DNA from: Mactromeris polynyma
Lineage: Eukaryota > Mollusca > Bivalvia > Venerida > Mactridae
Direction: 5' to 3'
DNA: 64,000 nt
Assembly: GCA_032209605.1 (NCBI GenBank)
Contig: JASFXZ010000001.1
Coordinates: forward strand, 31,190,619 to 31,254,618
The position numbers were made by a program, and so were the translations under genes. How positions within the stretch are numbered: position 1 is the first letter of the stretch; each line of letters starts with the position of its first letter. The notes beneath the pieces were generated by a model that was not told the DNA's origin, searched no databases, and was given only the letters and a program-made list of their open reading frames with translations. Shown one piece after another: positions 12,390 to 26,100 of this stretch.

Positions 12390-12545
12390 CGGTCTCAAAA
12401 ATGCTAGGTAGGGTAGGGACAAAGATTTTTTTTTTTTCAAAAACAATTAAAAATCGAAAAAAAATTTATCCAGGGTCGGGGTTTTTCGACAGGTAGGGTC
12501 GGGTTACCCGAAACACAGATATTTTTTTTTTAGGCCTAATTATGT
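12390..12545. mobile_element. Diverged MITE-like element with ggtagggt motifs
   Basis: 'gctaggtagggtagggacaa' and 'gacaggtagggtcgggttac' flank T-rich and A-rich tracts and end in 'aggcctaatta'. The layout (short TAGG-type blocks around a T-run body) resembles the segments at 17323-17540 and 18520-18690. No clean termini could be set. Confidence 0.3.
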
Positions 12546-12943
12546 CTGTTCATTTTATGTGTCATATTTTTTTCGTAATCACTGAAATAAGTTTACTTTA
12601 GCTATGTACAATATGATATACCCATACTTAGACTTGTGTGGTTTGGTTGTGTTAAACCTTTAGGTCACTGTAGATATTATCCATTCCTTACAAATAAAAT
12701 GTGTTGGATTTCATGCTGTATAACTCCTTTATTGAATACCTATCTACATGTTCTTGCTTATCAAAAAAATATTGGGAGTTCTTTCTGTATGATTTATTCT
12801 TTGAACAATAAGCCTTTAATAAGTTGGGTAAAGAAATCTGATGGTAGGGTATATATAATATGTACGGTACCCAGTGTCTTGTGTTGTATTGTAGTTCATT
12901 TGATATTTTTTATGTTAAATATGGCTAATAAAAACAAATAGCA

Positions 12944-13115
12944 CTCATGAATTGCCCTGAAAGTTCATGAAGTTTTAATAGTATTCATGAATATTTCTAG
13001 GGCATGCATTTTGAGTTCATGAATATTTATTTGATATTCATGAATTTTTTCTGTAAATTCATGAACTAATTGATGAAGTTCATTAAGTTCATGAATAATT
13101 TCATGAACATCATGA
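12944..13115. repeat. Cluster of TTCATGAA palindromes
   Basis: About nine copies of tcatgaa occur in 170 bases, most as the self-complementary attcatgaat or agttcatgaa. Spacing is irregular. The minus-strand frame over it reads as repeated H-E-(I/L) groups, which follows from the repeated DNA word. No larger repeat unit is evident. Confidence 0.8.
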
Positions 13116-13261
13116 ACCTTTTTCACAGGGGTAAGTCTCAGCATATTTAGCACTAAGTCTATATTAAGATATGAAAAGGTGCATTGAGTTGTATACATTT
13201 TAAAATAGTGTTGCTGTAAATTGCAGTTATTCATTTTATTTATTTTATTAACTGCTAACGC

Positions 13262-13450
13262 ATGAATGTATTACCTGGACCAATTAATTCCATAACGGGT
13301 GGACAGCAGTTGTTAGTGCTTTTTTTCATGTGCTTGACAGAGAAAAGTCATATTATTGTTTTGATGATAAAACATTATGTTATACTTCTATGTTTTATGC
13401 GCTGGTGCATTTTCTTACCTAAGTTGACATGGACCGGTCCTGAAACTTCA
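13262..13450. other. Non-coding gap between repeat elements
   Basis: A 75-codon plus-strand frame is open here but has no acceptor or donor borders and no recognisable motif. I do not call it a gene. Confidence 0.4.
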
Positions 13451-13452
13451 TG

Positions 13453-13737
13453 CACCAGCCCTGTGTTCAGTAAAGGTGTTTGTGGCTAAAGTTTGAAATT
13501 TGGTTCCTCATGTGCAGTGAATGTACGATGGGCCACGGATACAAAACAAAAAAGTTTCGTAACATGAGCAACTGTGAACGGTAACTGAATGCAGCCCTGC
13601 GTTCAGTTATGGCTATCAGTGGCGAACGTTTGGTATTGTATCCCTTGTCGATCGTATCACATTGGCTGCACACGGGAACCAAATTATGAAATGTTACAAA
13701 ACGATAGGGCTGATAGCCGTAACTGAACGCAGGGCTG
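13453..13737. mobile_element. MITE family 2, complete copy joined to a diverged copy
   Basis: The complete copy (13592-13737) has inverted repeats of about 28 bases: 'cagccctgcgttcagttatg' with 'gctatcag' on the left, and 'ctgatagccgtaactgaacg' with 'cagggctg' on the right. A second copy at 20230-20375 confirms the ends. Immediately left, 13453-13599 looks like a diverged relative ('ccagccctgtgttcag', then 'cggtaactgaatgcagccct') that shares the boundary repeat. Confidence 0.85.
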
Positions 13738-13759
13738 GGCAGTTCATGGTCACTCTAAC

Positions 13760-16160
13760 GACACTATGCGGTAATCTGAGTTGACCTAAGCAGTGTTCAG
13801 ACTTGTGTTACCAACAAGACAAACCTGCTCTTCAGCAAAGCAGCACTACCATTAGATATACACATCATTGATATTTCGTTCTGGAGAACTAGCTTGCCAA
13901 ATGAGTGTATTAAGTACTCCTTTGATTTATAGGGGTGCAAGTGTTTATCTTAGCTGTTTGGTGCAAATTTACACACTTGTGTTGAGAAATTTTAATGATA
14001 TATCAGTTTTACGTTTGAAGTATTATGTACTGACTTCTGTTTCCTTATCTAGAGGTATTTAGTAACTTAATACATTGTCTGTTGACACTGGGATACTTTC
14101 GCTCACCCATTTCAGCTATCAAATCACGGTGGCTGCAAGTGTTACCAAGTAAGGATTATGTTCCAAGGTAAATAGATGAAATCAGGAATGGGTTTTTACC
14201 AGCGGTACAAACAAAATCATATTTTTGGTCTATTCAGTCATAAGCTCAGTGAGACGTTAAATCCGGTCTTTGTTTTCATTGCTATTCGGCACGATGTTAA
14301 TGGTATATTGTTGTTTGTACCTGTAGGATTATACATGTAGGGAAATACCCATATTTATACTAATCCAGAGTATGTTTTCTGAAACTGACAAGTCCCAAAC
14401 ATCACATTATATTCTGGTATATGATGCTTTAAAACTATACTTATAAATAAGTTGGTTTATAAATGAAGTATAATTATCTGTAATACAATACACTATCAAT
14501 GGATGATCAGAGTAAATAATACAACATGTATAATTTTATTGAAATGTTAATCATCGAAAAATTAATGCCTATTCAGGCTCCGTAGACCATGTAAACATAT
14601 TGTTATAGGTGATTGTCTCGAGCTCATGTAGTATTTGCCTTGACACTCGATGATTAAAATATTGAGAAAAAATGTTAATGAGGTATTTTTGAAGCATGTT
14701 AATACGGCGCTATAACACCTAGGTTGTCGGCACGATTTACGGTGGTATTGCGTTGACCTCTGATCGATGGCAGTATAATGTGAATAATTTTGATATCAAG
14801 TGCATATATTGATATTTATTGATGGATCAAGTATGGGTAAAATAATAGTATTTCTTATCTTTTATGTATTTTGTATATGTTTATTCGTTTCATTTACTGA
14901 ACACTTTGTTTTTTTCAAGCACTGATCTTTTGTGTAGTTACGCTTCCTTTGGGTTTGAATTTCAGCTGAGTTACTCAGTCTGTGATTTGGAATTTATTGA
15001 GATGTCGGCTTATATGTTTGAATACTTTTAGAATGGATTTTTTTATTTCTAAAATGAAGAGTGATTACATGTATTGGAATAAAATGATAATTTATTGTGC
15101 TTTTGAAATTTTGGAAAAATTAATTTTATGACCTGGTATCATTAATCGTGTGAAGCGTAGATTATTAGAGTACATTGTTACAAGTTTGGTGCTAATTTAT
15201 ATTCGTTAAATTGACTTAAAAAGTTAAAGAGGATAGAAATTTAAATTTTTTGTTAGCAAACGAGAAGAAAATGGTGATTATGACTCAGCGGAAATAGAAA
15301 AAGTGCAGTTTTTAAATATTTTTAGTGCTGTGAAGTCAAGGTAGAAGTGATGTACATTTGAGATCAAATTTTATGAGAAAAATAGACCTATATGTCTTAG
15401 GTTGAAGTTATTATGTCTATTATTTTTTATAAAACAAAATTATGACCACAATATGACTCAGTGTTGCTTAATACAATGTGAATTAATTGTTCCGATTTAT
15501 TAATTTTGATTACTTAAGTGGTTCTTTGTGAATATTGCTATTTATATCAAATTTGGCAGTATTAATTTAAGTATAACAGATAAGTTGATTCGTCATTATT
15601 ATATGATACTTTGATATCAAACTAGGCTGTTGTGGTATTGTTGAAAGATTTTTTTTTAATAATATGTGATTTACCTTAAGAATTGCATTACGAGTTAAAG
15701 GAATGGTTTGACATGAATTGATGGAAATAAGAAATATCATTGGAAAAATGTTTTAAGTTCATAAAATTAAGTGGATTATTTTATACATAAGAGATGAGTG
15801 ATTCCTGTTGTATTATATAGCAAATATGATTGGATTTAAGTCGAAATAGACTATAATCATTTTCGATTTGGAGATCGGGTGTTTTTTATGGATCCCATCT
15901 GAAGTTCACTGAATCAGCATGTCTTTTGGTCGGCCGAGAATATACCCATATCCTGGTACGGGGTTGTTTGAATCGAGACTGAACTCGTATCGCCGTGAGA
16001 AGAGGTTACAGCTGATATGTCGACCAGAGTTTGAAGGGATAATCCTTATATGTGGTACATATGTATTGATTTACTTGTCAGTTAACTAAGCTGTTGATAT
16101 ATGGACAATATAAATGAGAAGTACTGATATACTTGTATTGTTGTCGACTTTTATGTTTTT
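13760..16160. other. AT-rich stretch without a supported gene
   Basis: No exon-like frame with plausible splice borders, no clear element and no tandem array were seen. Short frames such as 13868-14062 lack coding character. Confidence 0.45.
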
Positions 16161-16164
16161 ACAA

Positions 16165-16312
16165 AAAATCAGACCACCCTTGGGACCCTTGAAAACTGGT
16201 CTTCTTATTGAGGTGGTCTTGATATTGTAGTTGAATAAAGAGTAAACAGTGAAAATGGACTTGAAAATTGTGTTCTTAATTTTGAGGTGGTCTTTAAGTG
16301 AGGTATATCATA
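16165..16312 (-). mobile_element. MITE family 3, reverse diverged copy
   Basis: Contains 'gaccacccttgggaccctt', 'gaaaactggtcttcttattg', 'aggtggtcttgatattg', 'cttaattttgaggtggtc' and 'tttaagtgaggtat', the reverse-strand order of the copy at 24567-24749. The right terminus is degraded. Confidence 0.75.
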
Positions 16313-16319
16313 CCTTAAT

Positions 16320-17320
16320 TTTCCTGTCTTGCCAATCGTCTTGATGCATGTAAAAGAGAGTTAAACAATGATGTTTTGATCAGAACTTGCTTCAAACATT
16401 TGCTGTCCTGTGGTTAAACATGGCTTTGACGTTCTTTTTGTTGCAAATTTAGTGGCAAGTTAGTTTTCCCTCTAAGTGATACACATGTAAAGTGGTTAAA
16501 GGTGTTCTGGCCCAGCTAAATGTAAAGTATTTGAACTGGCTTCTTCCAGGGTATAAACAGCTTTAAATTACAAACAATTGTAATGTATTGCCAATTCAAA
16601 AACTTTTTACCCACAGACAGAAATGTTAAAAAAAACCTGCTTGTTAAAAAACTGGATTTTTTTTTTTTTTCAAAATATTAAAAACTTTTTTTTCAACAAA
16701 TACAGAGGAATACCGCATTAGTGTATTATTTTATAATGCATATTATTGATGTTTTAACAAGCTTTAATATAATTTTCATGTACATTTCGGTAAACAATGA
16801 GCATATATTAGTAATTAATATTACTTTCATTTCATCATTTATCAGTATTTGTGAGTAGTCAATAGTTTAAAGTCTACTTTCAGTTTCCATGTATAAAATG
16901 CAGGAAATTTTCACATTGAGTTAGAAGTATAAGGCCAAATATGGTCATGCTCTTTGCATTGGATTATAGTTAGGAATGATCGTACATGTCCGAGGTTTTA
17001 AAATAATTTTTCTGTAGATTGAGTGGTTGTCATCACATGAGATTGGAGGATCAATTAGGATATATTAGTATATTGATAGCTTGTCATTTGTCTAATATTA
17101 TCATTAAAGTTACTTAATGATTCCTAGATCCAAGTGCTTATGCTGGTATAACGTCAGATTAATGTCAACATGTTTCCAGGTTGGTAACGAGTGGTATGTT
17201 AATTCTAATGTACTTTGGGCTCGTCTCTTTGTTATATACCCATGTAATGTTTGCTTAAATGCAAAACAAAAGTTAAGTAATGTCTGCATACGAGAGCTTT
17301 CATTCAATACCTGATTGCAT
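16320..17320. other. Non-coding stretch, nothing recognised
   Basis: Contains homopolymer T and A runs near 16630-16700 and no exon-like frame or clear element. Confidence 0.4.
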
Positions 17321-17322
17321 GT

Positions 17323-17540
17323 TAGGCTATCCTTAGAAAACTGTTTGTTTGGCATAACTTTCCCCGAAAAATTTAGGTGGCTAGGTAAATAATTTTTTAT
17401 TTTTTACGGTCAAAGTAGGGTCAACTATTAATACGCCGCTTTAAATTTTTCCCTCAGACCCTTCAAAAAAAATGTTGGTGTTGGTGCCATTTTTTTATAG
17501 GTAGGTAGAGTTATGCCGAACAAATCTTTTTATAATGGCC
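17323..17540. mobile_element. MITE family 1-like, diverged
   Basis: The left end 'gttaggctatccttagaaaa' and 'ctgtttgtttggcataac' resemble the family 1 terminus. The body has 'ggtggctaggtaaat' and 'ataggtaggtagagttatgc'. The right end is near 'tataatggcc'. Divergence is too great for exact limits. Confidence 0.4.
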
Positions 17541-17577
17541 TTCTTGTGTTTTAATTTACTTTCAACATATTTATTTT

Positions 17578-17760
17578 GCATCGACTGTGAAACAAGTTCT
17601 TACAACTTATACTAATAACTCTCAATGAATGCTTCCTGGGTTTCTACTCGCACCAAACTCAGGGATTGTGAAGTTTATGATCAAACTCCGCTCAGCTTGG
17701 CTCGAACTCGCGACCTGCGGATCAGGAGTCAGGCACTCTACCCCTCAAATTACGGGTGTT
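17578..17760 (-). mobile_element. SINE-like element C, reverse copy
   Basis: The plus strand shows, in reverse order, 'gactgtgaaacaagttctta', 'aatgcttcctgggtttctac', 'ctcagggattgtgaagttta', 'ggctcgaactcgcgacctgc' and 'ggcactctacccctcaaatt'. The last two pieces are the complement of a tRNA-like B-box and A-box head. Confidence 0.7.
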
Positions 17761-17764
17761 TAAA

Positions 17765-19315
17765 AAACTGTAATTTTTACCTAAACTGAGGAATTTCATT
17801 TACTTCAAAACCCAAGCCATGTAACCATAAAAAGTAACCAAAAAATCATAGTGACTTGATCTTTTTAATGCTCAGATTAATAGAACATTTAGGAATCATT
17901 CCTTTGCGTACAGTTATGTGAACTCACCACTTGAGTTGTATTGTTGTTTCATAATGTTTTGTCAAAACAATATTTTTGATGGTGATTATCAGTATATTTT
18001 CAAAAACAATTAACCCTTGTAATAGATTAAAAGATATTTGTGGTCATCATAAGTCTTGATTTAATCTGTCCTCTGTCCTCAGTAAGTAATGGACATCAAG
18101 GTCTTTGTAAGACCTCACACAAGGTTCCAACAATCTTTAGTTCTTCTAACTGACCAGTAGTGACCTTTGATTCACTGACTCACCTGTCACTGGTCAGTCT
18201 GAATTGATTGGATATTATGGATTAAATGTTAATCCTGTTAATGATGTGGTGATTGGTGTGAGCTAATCCAGCACTGATTCACTGGACTGTGTGGCAATAC
18301 TTTGGCTTATAGCCTATAATAACATATCTATAACAGTAGATAGTATATTTGTTTATGGTAGTAAGGATATATTGAGAGACTTTCCAATGATCAAAGGACA
18401 GATTAAGGTGGAAACCCTTACTTGAAGTAAGAAATGGCAAGCTGACATTTTACAGCATTATGTGTCTTACTTTATTGTGATGTAAGGCTAAAAATTAAAA
18501 CAATGTTCATTTGCTGTTGACTCTGGCCGACCCAACATATTTTTTTTTCTTATAAATGCAAAAAATATTTTTTAGTAGACATCAAAAGAGAAGCATTGTT
18601 TAAATATTTTTTTACCCTGTCCTTCTGCAACAAATTCCAACCCAGGAGACACTAAACAGACTTTTTAAATGTGGCCTAATTGAAATTTTGAGGGCGGCAC
18701 TAGTTTTTATTGACCTATCGAAGACATAGCAAGTCTGCATTGAATTAACCATTGTCATATATCACATATAAATACTAAACAGATTCCTTTGTTGACTGGT
18801 AGGGGATGTAATTAACTTCAAAAATTGCTCTTGACTATTTTTTACCTAAATATTTGTTTAATGGCGTAAATGTGCAAGTTTGACTCATGAAAACAATATA
18901 AAAATCTCACCTCTTACATGGTACAATGGCCACGATTGGTTACTTATCAATTTAAAATCCTATTGTAATTTATCACCTCAATGTGCAAAAATAATAGGGA
19001 AAGTTAAACCTGTATAGTTGGTTTTTATTTACTTGAGAACGGTTGTAAACAAATTGTAAGGTGGTCAGCCAATGAAAACATGTTTTAGAAAATATTGACC
19101 AATAGACACACAGTTTACTCAATAATGGTATTCTTAAACAATGTTTAACCCTCTATACTAAATAAACATTGTTTTTATGTCTTTTGTTGTATTTTTCCTT
19201 AAATTTCTTGGCAGAAAAATACTGATAAGCTTATTCTGCACTCCAATGTGTATGAGCTAACATTATCTATTATTTATGACTATGTCCACAATTTTTTTCT
19301 CTTACAAGTGCATTA
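17765..19315. other. Non-coding stretch before the CEP295 start
   Basis: T-rich blocks at 18535-18625 look like another degraded element. No exon-like frame was seen. If CEP295 has an upstream non-coding exon, this is intron. Confidence 0.4.
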
Positions 19316-19317
19316 TA

Positions 19318-19731
19318 GTAGTGCTGTCATTGATTCGGCAAATGGCATATCGACTACCGTATATCAATATATCAACTATACATCAATATATCAAGTATCG
19401 TTTACTAAAGTGCCATATACAGGCTTGCAGTACATGATTTCATATATTTTCACTTCTAGTTATCGTCTTTGAGATGCGTATGTATTACTGTGACCATCTT
19501 ATTTCCACACTATTAAGAAGTATGTGTGTTTTTTGCAAAATAAAATAAGATAAATATGAATAATCTTCAGTTATTTGTTTTTTCCTGTATAAATACATTT
19601 GAGAGGCCAAGGTATGCCAAAGTTTTAGACATAGTCTTTTGACAGCACAGAGCTTTCATTTATGTTTTCAGTGAATTTGACGGAATAATATCAGTGATAC
19701 ATCAATATTGTTTCTATCGATGACAGCTCTA
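19318..19731. mobile_element. Possible MITE with TGTCATTGAT termini
   Basis: The left end 'agtgctgtcattgattcg' and right end 'tctatcgatgacagctct' are imperfect inverted repeats about 410 bases apart. The body has repeated 'tatcaatatatca' words. Only one clear copy is present here, so this is moderate evidence. Confidence 0.4.
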
Positions 19732-19951
19732 TTTATAAGTACACTTTATATTCCCTAGAATACCAGTCTTAGTATGTTTATGGCATATTTTATAATTATG
19801 GTGACTTGATGTTTCAGAGTTGAAAGAATTGGCTTCATATCTGTGAACATAGTTGGTATTGTTATATTCTGTGCGATGAAATTCTCCTCAGTGTATTGCA
19901 GTATGGTTGTAACAGAAGAAATTTTAACACTTTCATTTCTGTATATTTTAG

Positions 19952-20160
19952 TGGATAAGAACAAGATGAGGATACGGAAGGGTCGACTGAGGCTGAGCCC
20001 CAATGAGGAGGCGGCCATATTGAAGGAGGAGACTGAGAAACGACGTAAGCTCCGCCTTCAACAAGTACGAGAACAAAGTAAAGAAAATGCGGCCAAAATC
20101 CGAAATGCTGTGAAACAAGAAAAACACAAACAGTTAATGAAACTTGCCACTGATATCAAG
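19952..20160 (+). CDS. CEP295 coding exon 1 (start codon)
   Basis: Acceptor 'atattttag' ends at 19951. The ATG is at 19966 and the donor is aag|gtatga. It encodes residues 1-65, including the most conserved family block (LRLSPNEEAA, RRKLRLQQVREQ) and a basic helical run. The 14 bases before the ATG are open in frame (DKNK), so translation could begin in an earlier exon. Ends in phase 0. Confidence 0.92.
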
Positions 20161-23100
20161 GTATGATTAAATATAAAACTTAACGTTGAATAATGACTTT
20201 GAACACATTTTTTCTCAGTAACAACTCAACTGCCCTGCGTTCAGTTACGGCTATCAGTGGCGAACATTTTGTTTTGTATCCCTTGTCCACCGTAGCATAT
20301 TGGCTGCACAAGGGCACCAAATTGCAAAACGTTACGAAACGATAGGGCTGATAGCCGTAACTGAACACAGGGCTGGTTGAATGTCCTGCTCTGATACACA
20401 AATATTTGGTCAATTCTGTTGTATAAAGAGGTTATTTTATTCTATTTTGTCAGAATCTGTGTACACTGGCTTTGTTTGACGTTTTCGTGAACTTATTGGA
20501 TTTTCTTAAAGGGACTCTGATTGTTTTATTGTTTTCTGTATGAATTTACAATACGAGACAGTTTTAAATTTCCTTATGAAAATGATCATGAAAACACCAA
20601 ATGATTGAAATAAAGCTGTTTCTGCTTGGGGTCCATTTCACAAACATTATTGGACTGAAACTCGGGCTAAAGCTTTAAAATGTTGAATGTTCATTTTACT
20701 CAGATTGCATTGTTATATCAAGATAGATTTTCATAGAACTTGGCAAAAGTGTGAAGCATGTAACAACAATTATTCTGACAAAATTTCATTTGTGTAAATA
20801 AAATAATAACGAAATGCTGGTAAAGTTAACTTTTGCAAAGTGTAAATTTTTTTATCTGAGTTAAAATATTAGTCTTAAAATGTTTGTGAAATAGGTCCCA
20901 GGACTTAAAACACGTTCCATATCATTTAAAAGAAGCTAAATAATGATACGTAACTTAGCCAGTATGCTGGAGCACATTTATAACATTGTAACATTATAAG
21001 AAATAATTGTTGATTTGATGACAAGGCTATGTGGCTATCTTGTTGTCAGAATATGACAGGAGTGTGTTGTTTTGTTAGAGGAATGTCAGAATATGACAGG
21101 AGTGTGTTGTTTTGTTAGAGGAATGTCAGAATATGACAGGAGTGTGTTGTTTTGTTAGAGGAATGTCAAAATGAGAAGTTTATGTAAAGTTTGAATCTAG
21201 CTATCTTTTGTAATGTACTTATAACGACATGCGGAGGTAGATTTCTTACTTTCAAAAGTAGGAATACATTTTATGACTGTGCATTTCCACTTAAAGCCGA
21301 TCCTGATTGTGTACATACTAGAGGGGGGGGGGGGGATTTTTGCATTCAATGTGCAAAATTTACCTACCTATTTAATCTAGAATTTAATGATATATATATA
21401 TACCATTTTGAAATCTGATATCTTATACTGTTACAATATAGTTCAGCCTCTCTGAGTGGTCCTCTCTAAAGCAGCAACCTCTCTTCAACAACATTATTGA
21501 AGTTCCTTCGTTAAAATTTAATTAGTTTGACCTCTATAGAGCAACAACCTCTCAACAGTCAAAATCTGCATCACTCAAAGGGTACTGTAAACTTAAAGCT
21601 GTGAAGCTCATAACATTTGATGTTGTTATTATGTTGTTATTATTTTATGTCAGAATCAACTGGATGCTGAGAAAGCGGAGAGAGTACGTCACCTAGAACA
21701 ACAATATGATAACAGTCTGAGAAACATTGGTGTTGGACACAAACAGGCAGCTGATCAGGTGAATATTCCTTGTTATTTTCTGTAATTTATCTCAAGGCAC
21801 ATGACCATGTGACTAACCGGACTATATTCTAGTGAAGCGTTGCAGTGTTATCTTTTTCCAGACCTACTCAAACAATGGATTTTTCAGTTGAATACTATCT
21901 TAATTTTCATAATGCATACAATATAATGTTCCTATCTCCAAAATTATTCAGTTGTCATTCAAGCGGTGCCGAATGCTCACCCGATAAATTCCTCCACCTT
22001 GTCTGATAAACTTTCTCCATCCGTGTCACCAACCTCTTATTCTGTATGTCGAAGAATGGTGAAGGGCATTAAGTGTAACCCCTGTCTGTCTGTGCAAAAA
22101 ATATTGGGCACGTATAAATACTGGTCAAGTTAGATATCGGTCACAATCGACCTATTTTTGGAGGAATTTTGGCCCTTTTTTATACCAAAATTCTACTGAA
22201 AAGCCTATGGTGGGGGGATCTGTGTCCTATGGATTCATCTAGTTAAAATTTTAAGTTTAGATCTTGTAATTTGATATAAAATTGAACTTCTGATGAGGAA
22301 GAAATCATTTATTTGTTCAAGTTGATTTAGAAGAATTATCTCGATAACGAAATTTCTTTTCAATCCATCATCATGCTTACCTGAAATGAAGAGAATGAAG
22401 AAATATATTCTGCTGGTAATACTTCAATGTATTAAAGTCTGTCGTCAATTTTGCTGATGAATTTGTATGAATATATACTCTGACCTTGTTTATTCGACAA
22501 CCTTCTATCCGTATAATCCGAAATAAATATCAGGTCCCGATGTATCTTCCTAAGCATATTGAATTAAAATGGGCTATTCAAAACCATTTATTTTTCGAAA
22601 TAAAATTTCAGAGTTGAGGAACGAGGTCTAGCTGTATTGACATTTTACATTTCGTTGCAGGTTGATTGGACGGAGGAGAGAGAACTTGTACAGGAAGCAG
22701 CAAACCTTCGTGCCGAAGCACGTGGTCGTAGTGCCATAGTGAAGCTCAAACTTGAGACCACTCATCAAAACCATGAAGCACATAAGCACATTATTGCTAG
22801 GTATGTTAACCAGTTAAACATTCGATTATCGGTTAGTAAAATCACTTTTTAATTAAAAATCTACTTTTCATTTTGGAAAACATCGAAAAAAGCTTGCAAG
22901 ATATCCGTAGTCACAATCTCAATATTTTGTTCCTGAAAGGTGTGGAATCGCAGCAAAATACGAAACACGTAAGGAATTTATGTTCAGTAAACTGGTTAAC
23001 CATTCGGAAAATTAAATGGTTAGCAAAATGACCTTGGTTTTGTGACTCACATAAATGGGTTGCCATGATTATTTTTATGCTCCCGCCATTTGAAGAATGG

Positions 23101-26100
23101 TGAAGGGGCATACAGTGTAACCCCTGTCCGTCCGTCTGCCTGTTCAAAAATTAGTTTCCGATCAATAACTCTTGAAAGGATTGCCGGATTCAATTCATAT
23201 TGGGCACATACATATATGATAATTAAATACAGGTCAGGCTTTATATCGGTTACAATTCACCAATTTTAGGAGGAGTTATGGCCCTTTTTATAATGGCACT
23301 ATGTGTCCCTAGTATGCTAGTAGAACTATCTAAATGGCTTACAGGAACACATTAGTATTTTTATATCTCTTCCTATACACATGGTCATATAAAGTGTCAA
23401 CTTTGTTACAGAAACAAAGCGTTAGAAGTGGAGAGAGCTAGAGCTGCGGAGATTGCGTCCATGCCTCCCCCACCACCAGATCCTGTACTAACACTGAATG
23501 TCGCCAAGCCAAGTAAGTATGAGTGTTCTGTCTCATTGTATTCGTACTGAATCTTTTCTTAAGCAGAGTCAAATAGCTTTTATTGTACGGTTTTTCTTAC
23601 CATACGTAGCTTGAAACCATGTTATTTGTTATGTAAATAATGTAATGTATTGGTCACTACAGTTTATCTATCCTTTATCTATTGGTCAGATGACATAGTA
23701 CTCTATCAGTGCTTTTTAGGCTTTATGTTTGAGTTTTGTGTTTTCTGGCCCCTTACAAATATGTTCACTCATTGAAAAGTGCACAAAAAGCAATGTTTTT
23801 AATTATTTGACTTCAATTTGAATTATGAAACAAGTTATTACAACTTACATAAATGCACAGGAGATTGTCAAGAGTTCTTTCCCTTTATATCCCATCTAGA
23901 GTTCTCTCATTTGTATATAGAAGGTGCAAAGGGAGAGAACTCTAGAATATAAAATAAAGGGAAGTAACTCATGACAATCACCCGTGTATTAAACAATAGT
24001 CATTGGCTACTTCCTATCCTGGGATTCCAACTGGGGGCCTCTTCATAAACAATATCTGACTTAGACTATGACTTGGACTTGAAAGTGTTCAATGTTGTTG
24101 TTGTAACAATACAGAATTTAATAAAAATTGGCCAATATGGACTGTGGGTACCAAGGATTATTTTGACAAAATTTTAATTGTGAGTGAGTGAAAACAAAAT
24201 ATAACTTTTGAAAAGTTTAAAGATTCAGTCTTAAAATACTCGGTGCTTGAATCTGATATAGGGCTTATGAAGATCATGGAAGAATATCGCTCATGTTTGG
24301 TTTCATACTAACAACCTCCGATCAGTAGTCTGACACTCATCCCATAGACATCACATATTTTATACGGTGCAATTCCTGCAGATACTCGACTCATTAGTCA
24401 TATTGGCATTGATATGTTTCGATGTAGCTTATGATTTGTTAATATTTCAGAACCAGTCAAAGTGACAGATATGAATGCATTCTCTACATCACATTATCAT
24501 CTACAGAATGAGCATGCTGTCGACAGAACTGGACCTGAAGAACAGGTAACCATTGTACAATATAAATACAGTGAAACCTCACTTAATGACCACCTCAATA
24601 ATAAGACCACCTCAAAACTAAGAACACTATTTTCAAGTCCATTTCCACTATTTTGCTCTGTATTCAACCTCAATATTCAAACCACCTCAATAAGAAGACC
24701 AGTTTTCAAGATTCCCGAGGGTGCTCTTATTATTGAGGTTTTACTTTATTAAAAATATGTCGAGCATTGATGAGGTTTCCATGTGAAATGTTTTTGTGTT
24801 GAACTTTGCTTATCGAGCACCTGTCAGATCCTCTCTGGCGTGTTTGTCATTGTTTTTTCGTAATTGGTATAGTTTACATGAATGAATTTTCAGACACAGC
24901 CGAGTGATTAAGGCATCTGCCTTAGGAGTTGGAGGTCGAAGGTTCGAATCCTGGTAGGTGTCTGTTCTGATATGGCCGGTTGGTGAGCCGTCAGCTAGTT
25001 AAAGTTTGGTTACCGTACACCTACCTGCCTGGTGCCTGGCATTAAAGGATAGGAATCGGGAAGTAAATGTGCTCAGAAAGTAGGTGTCTCATAAGTCAGA
25101 AATGGCTGGCCCTTTAAATAGGGATGACACTATAATAAATAAACACTTTACTTTTTATACTGTTATTAACTTTGTTCTCTGCTTGTTTTCAGATAAATGC
25201 TCGTGATGCTGCGGACCTGGAAGCGGAGAGAATTCAGGAACGGGCGTTGGAATTGAAGAGATTGCGAGAAGACCAGCTAGAGAGGGCAAGGTTACGACAT
25301 AATGCTGCTTTAGAGAAGGAATTACTGAAACATGTAAGCTTTATATGTTTTATGGAAAATGATTGGCTGAAACTTGCATAGTCGTGTACTATAAATAGAG
25401 AATCTTACATTCATGTTCGGTTTTTATTGAAATTATTAAACGCTTCATCTAAAACTGATTAAGATGATGAGTTTAATGAATTCAATAAAAAAAGGACTAC
25501 AAATATGAGATTCTATGTAAGACATAACAACAGAAACAGCTGATTTTCGTAAAAACATAACCTGACCTCCTAAATTCAAGCGAAATATGGGGTGTGTAAT
25601 TCGGTTTTTGCTCAACTAAGCCGACTATTTTCGTTTTCACCCCCGATGGTATCTCATGCCATATTCAAATTAATAAGGCAATAATTTTCAGTGGAATAAA
25701 ATGCCATACAAAATAAAGATTTTACAATGTCAAAATTTTTTTAGTGCATCTACGGCACGCTTGTTTTCTTGTGATGTCACACTTGAGACTTGTTATTTCA
25801 CTTATGTATTATCGAAAATAATACATGGGTGTTATTACCACTCAACACTGTATGTTATGTTATAAATATTAATTCTTCCCAATGACTTTTATGCATAATG
25901 TTTAAAGTCATTCTTCATTCATCTTTGGTCCACAATAGGTTGTCTGTCAAAAACCCAGTGACATTAAGATTTATGATCGATTCTTATTAGAAAACTTGTA
26001 TTCTATATTTTCTGATCCATCAAAACTAATAAATTATTTTTTGCTATTATTAATAAATATTGCTGAATACACAATACACGATATGTATAGTAATGCACCG

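Noticed and set aside
12965..13234. Minus-strand protein with H-E-(I/L) heptad-like repeats
   Set aside because: The pattern follows from repeated TTCATGAA words read in one frame; no start context, splice borders or coding composition outside the cluster.
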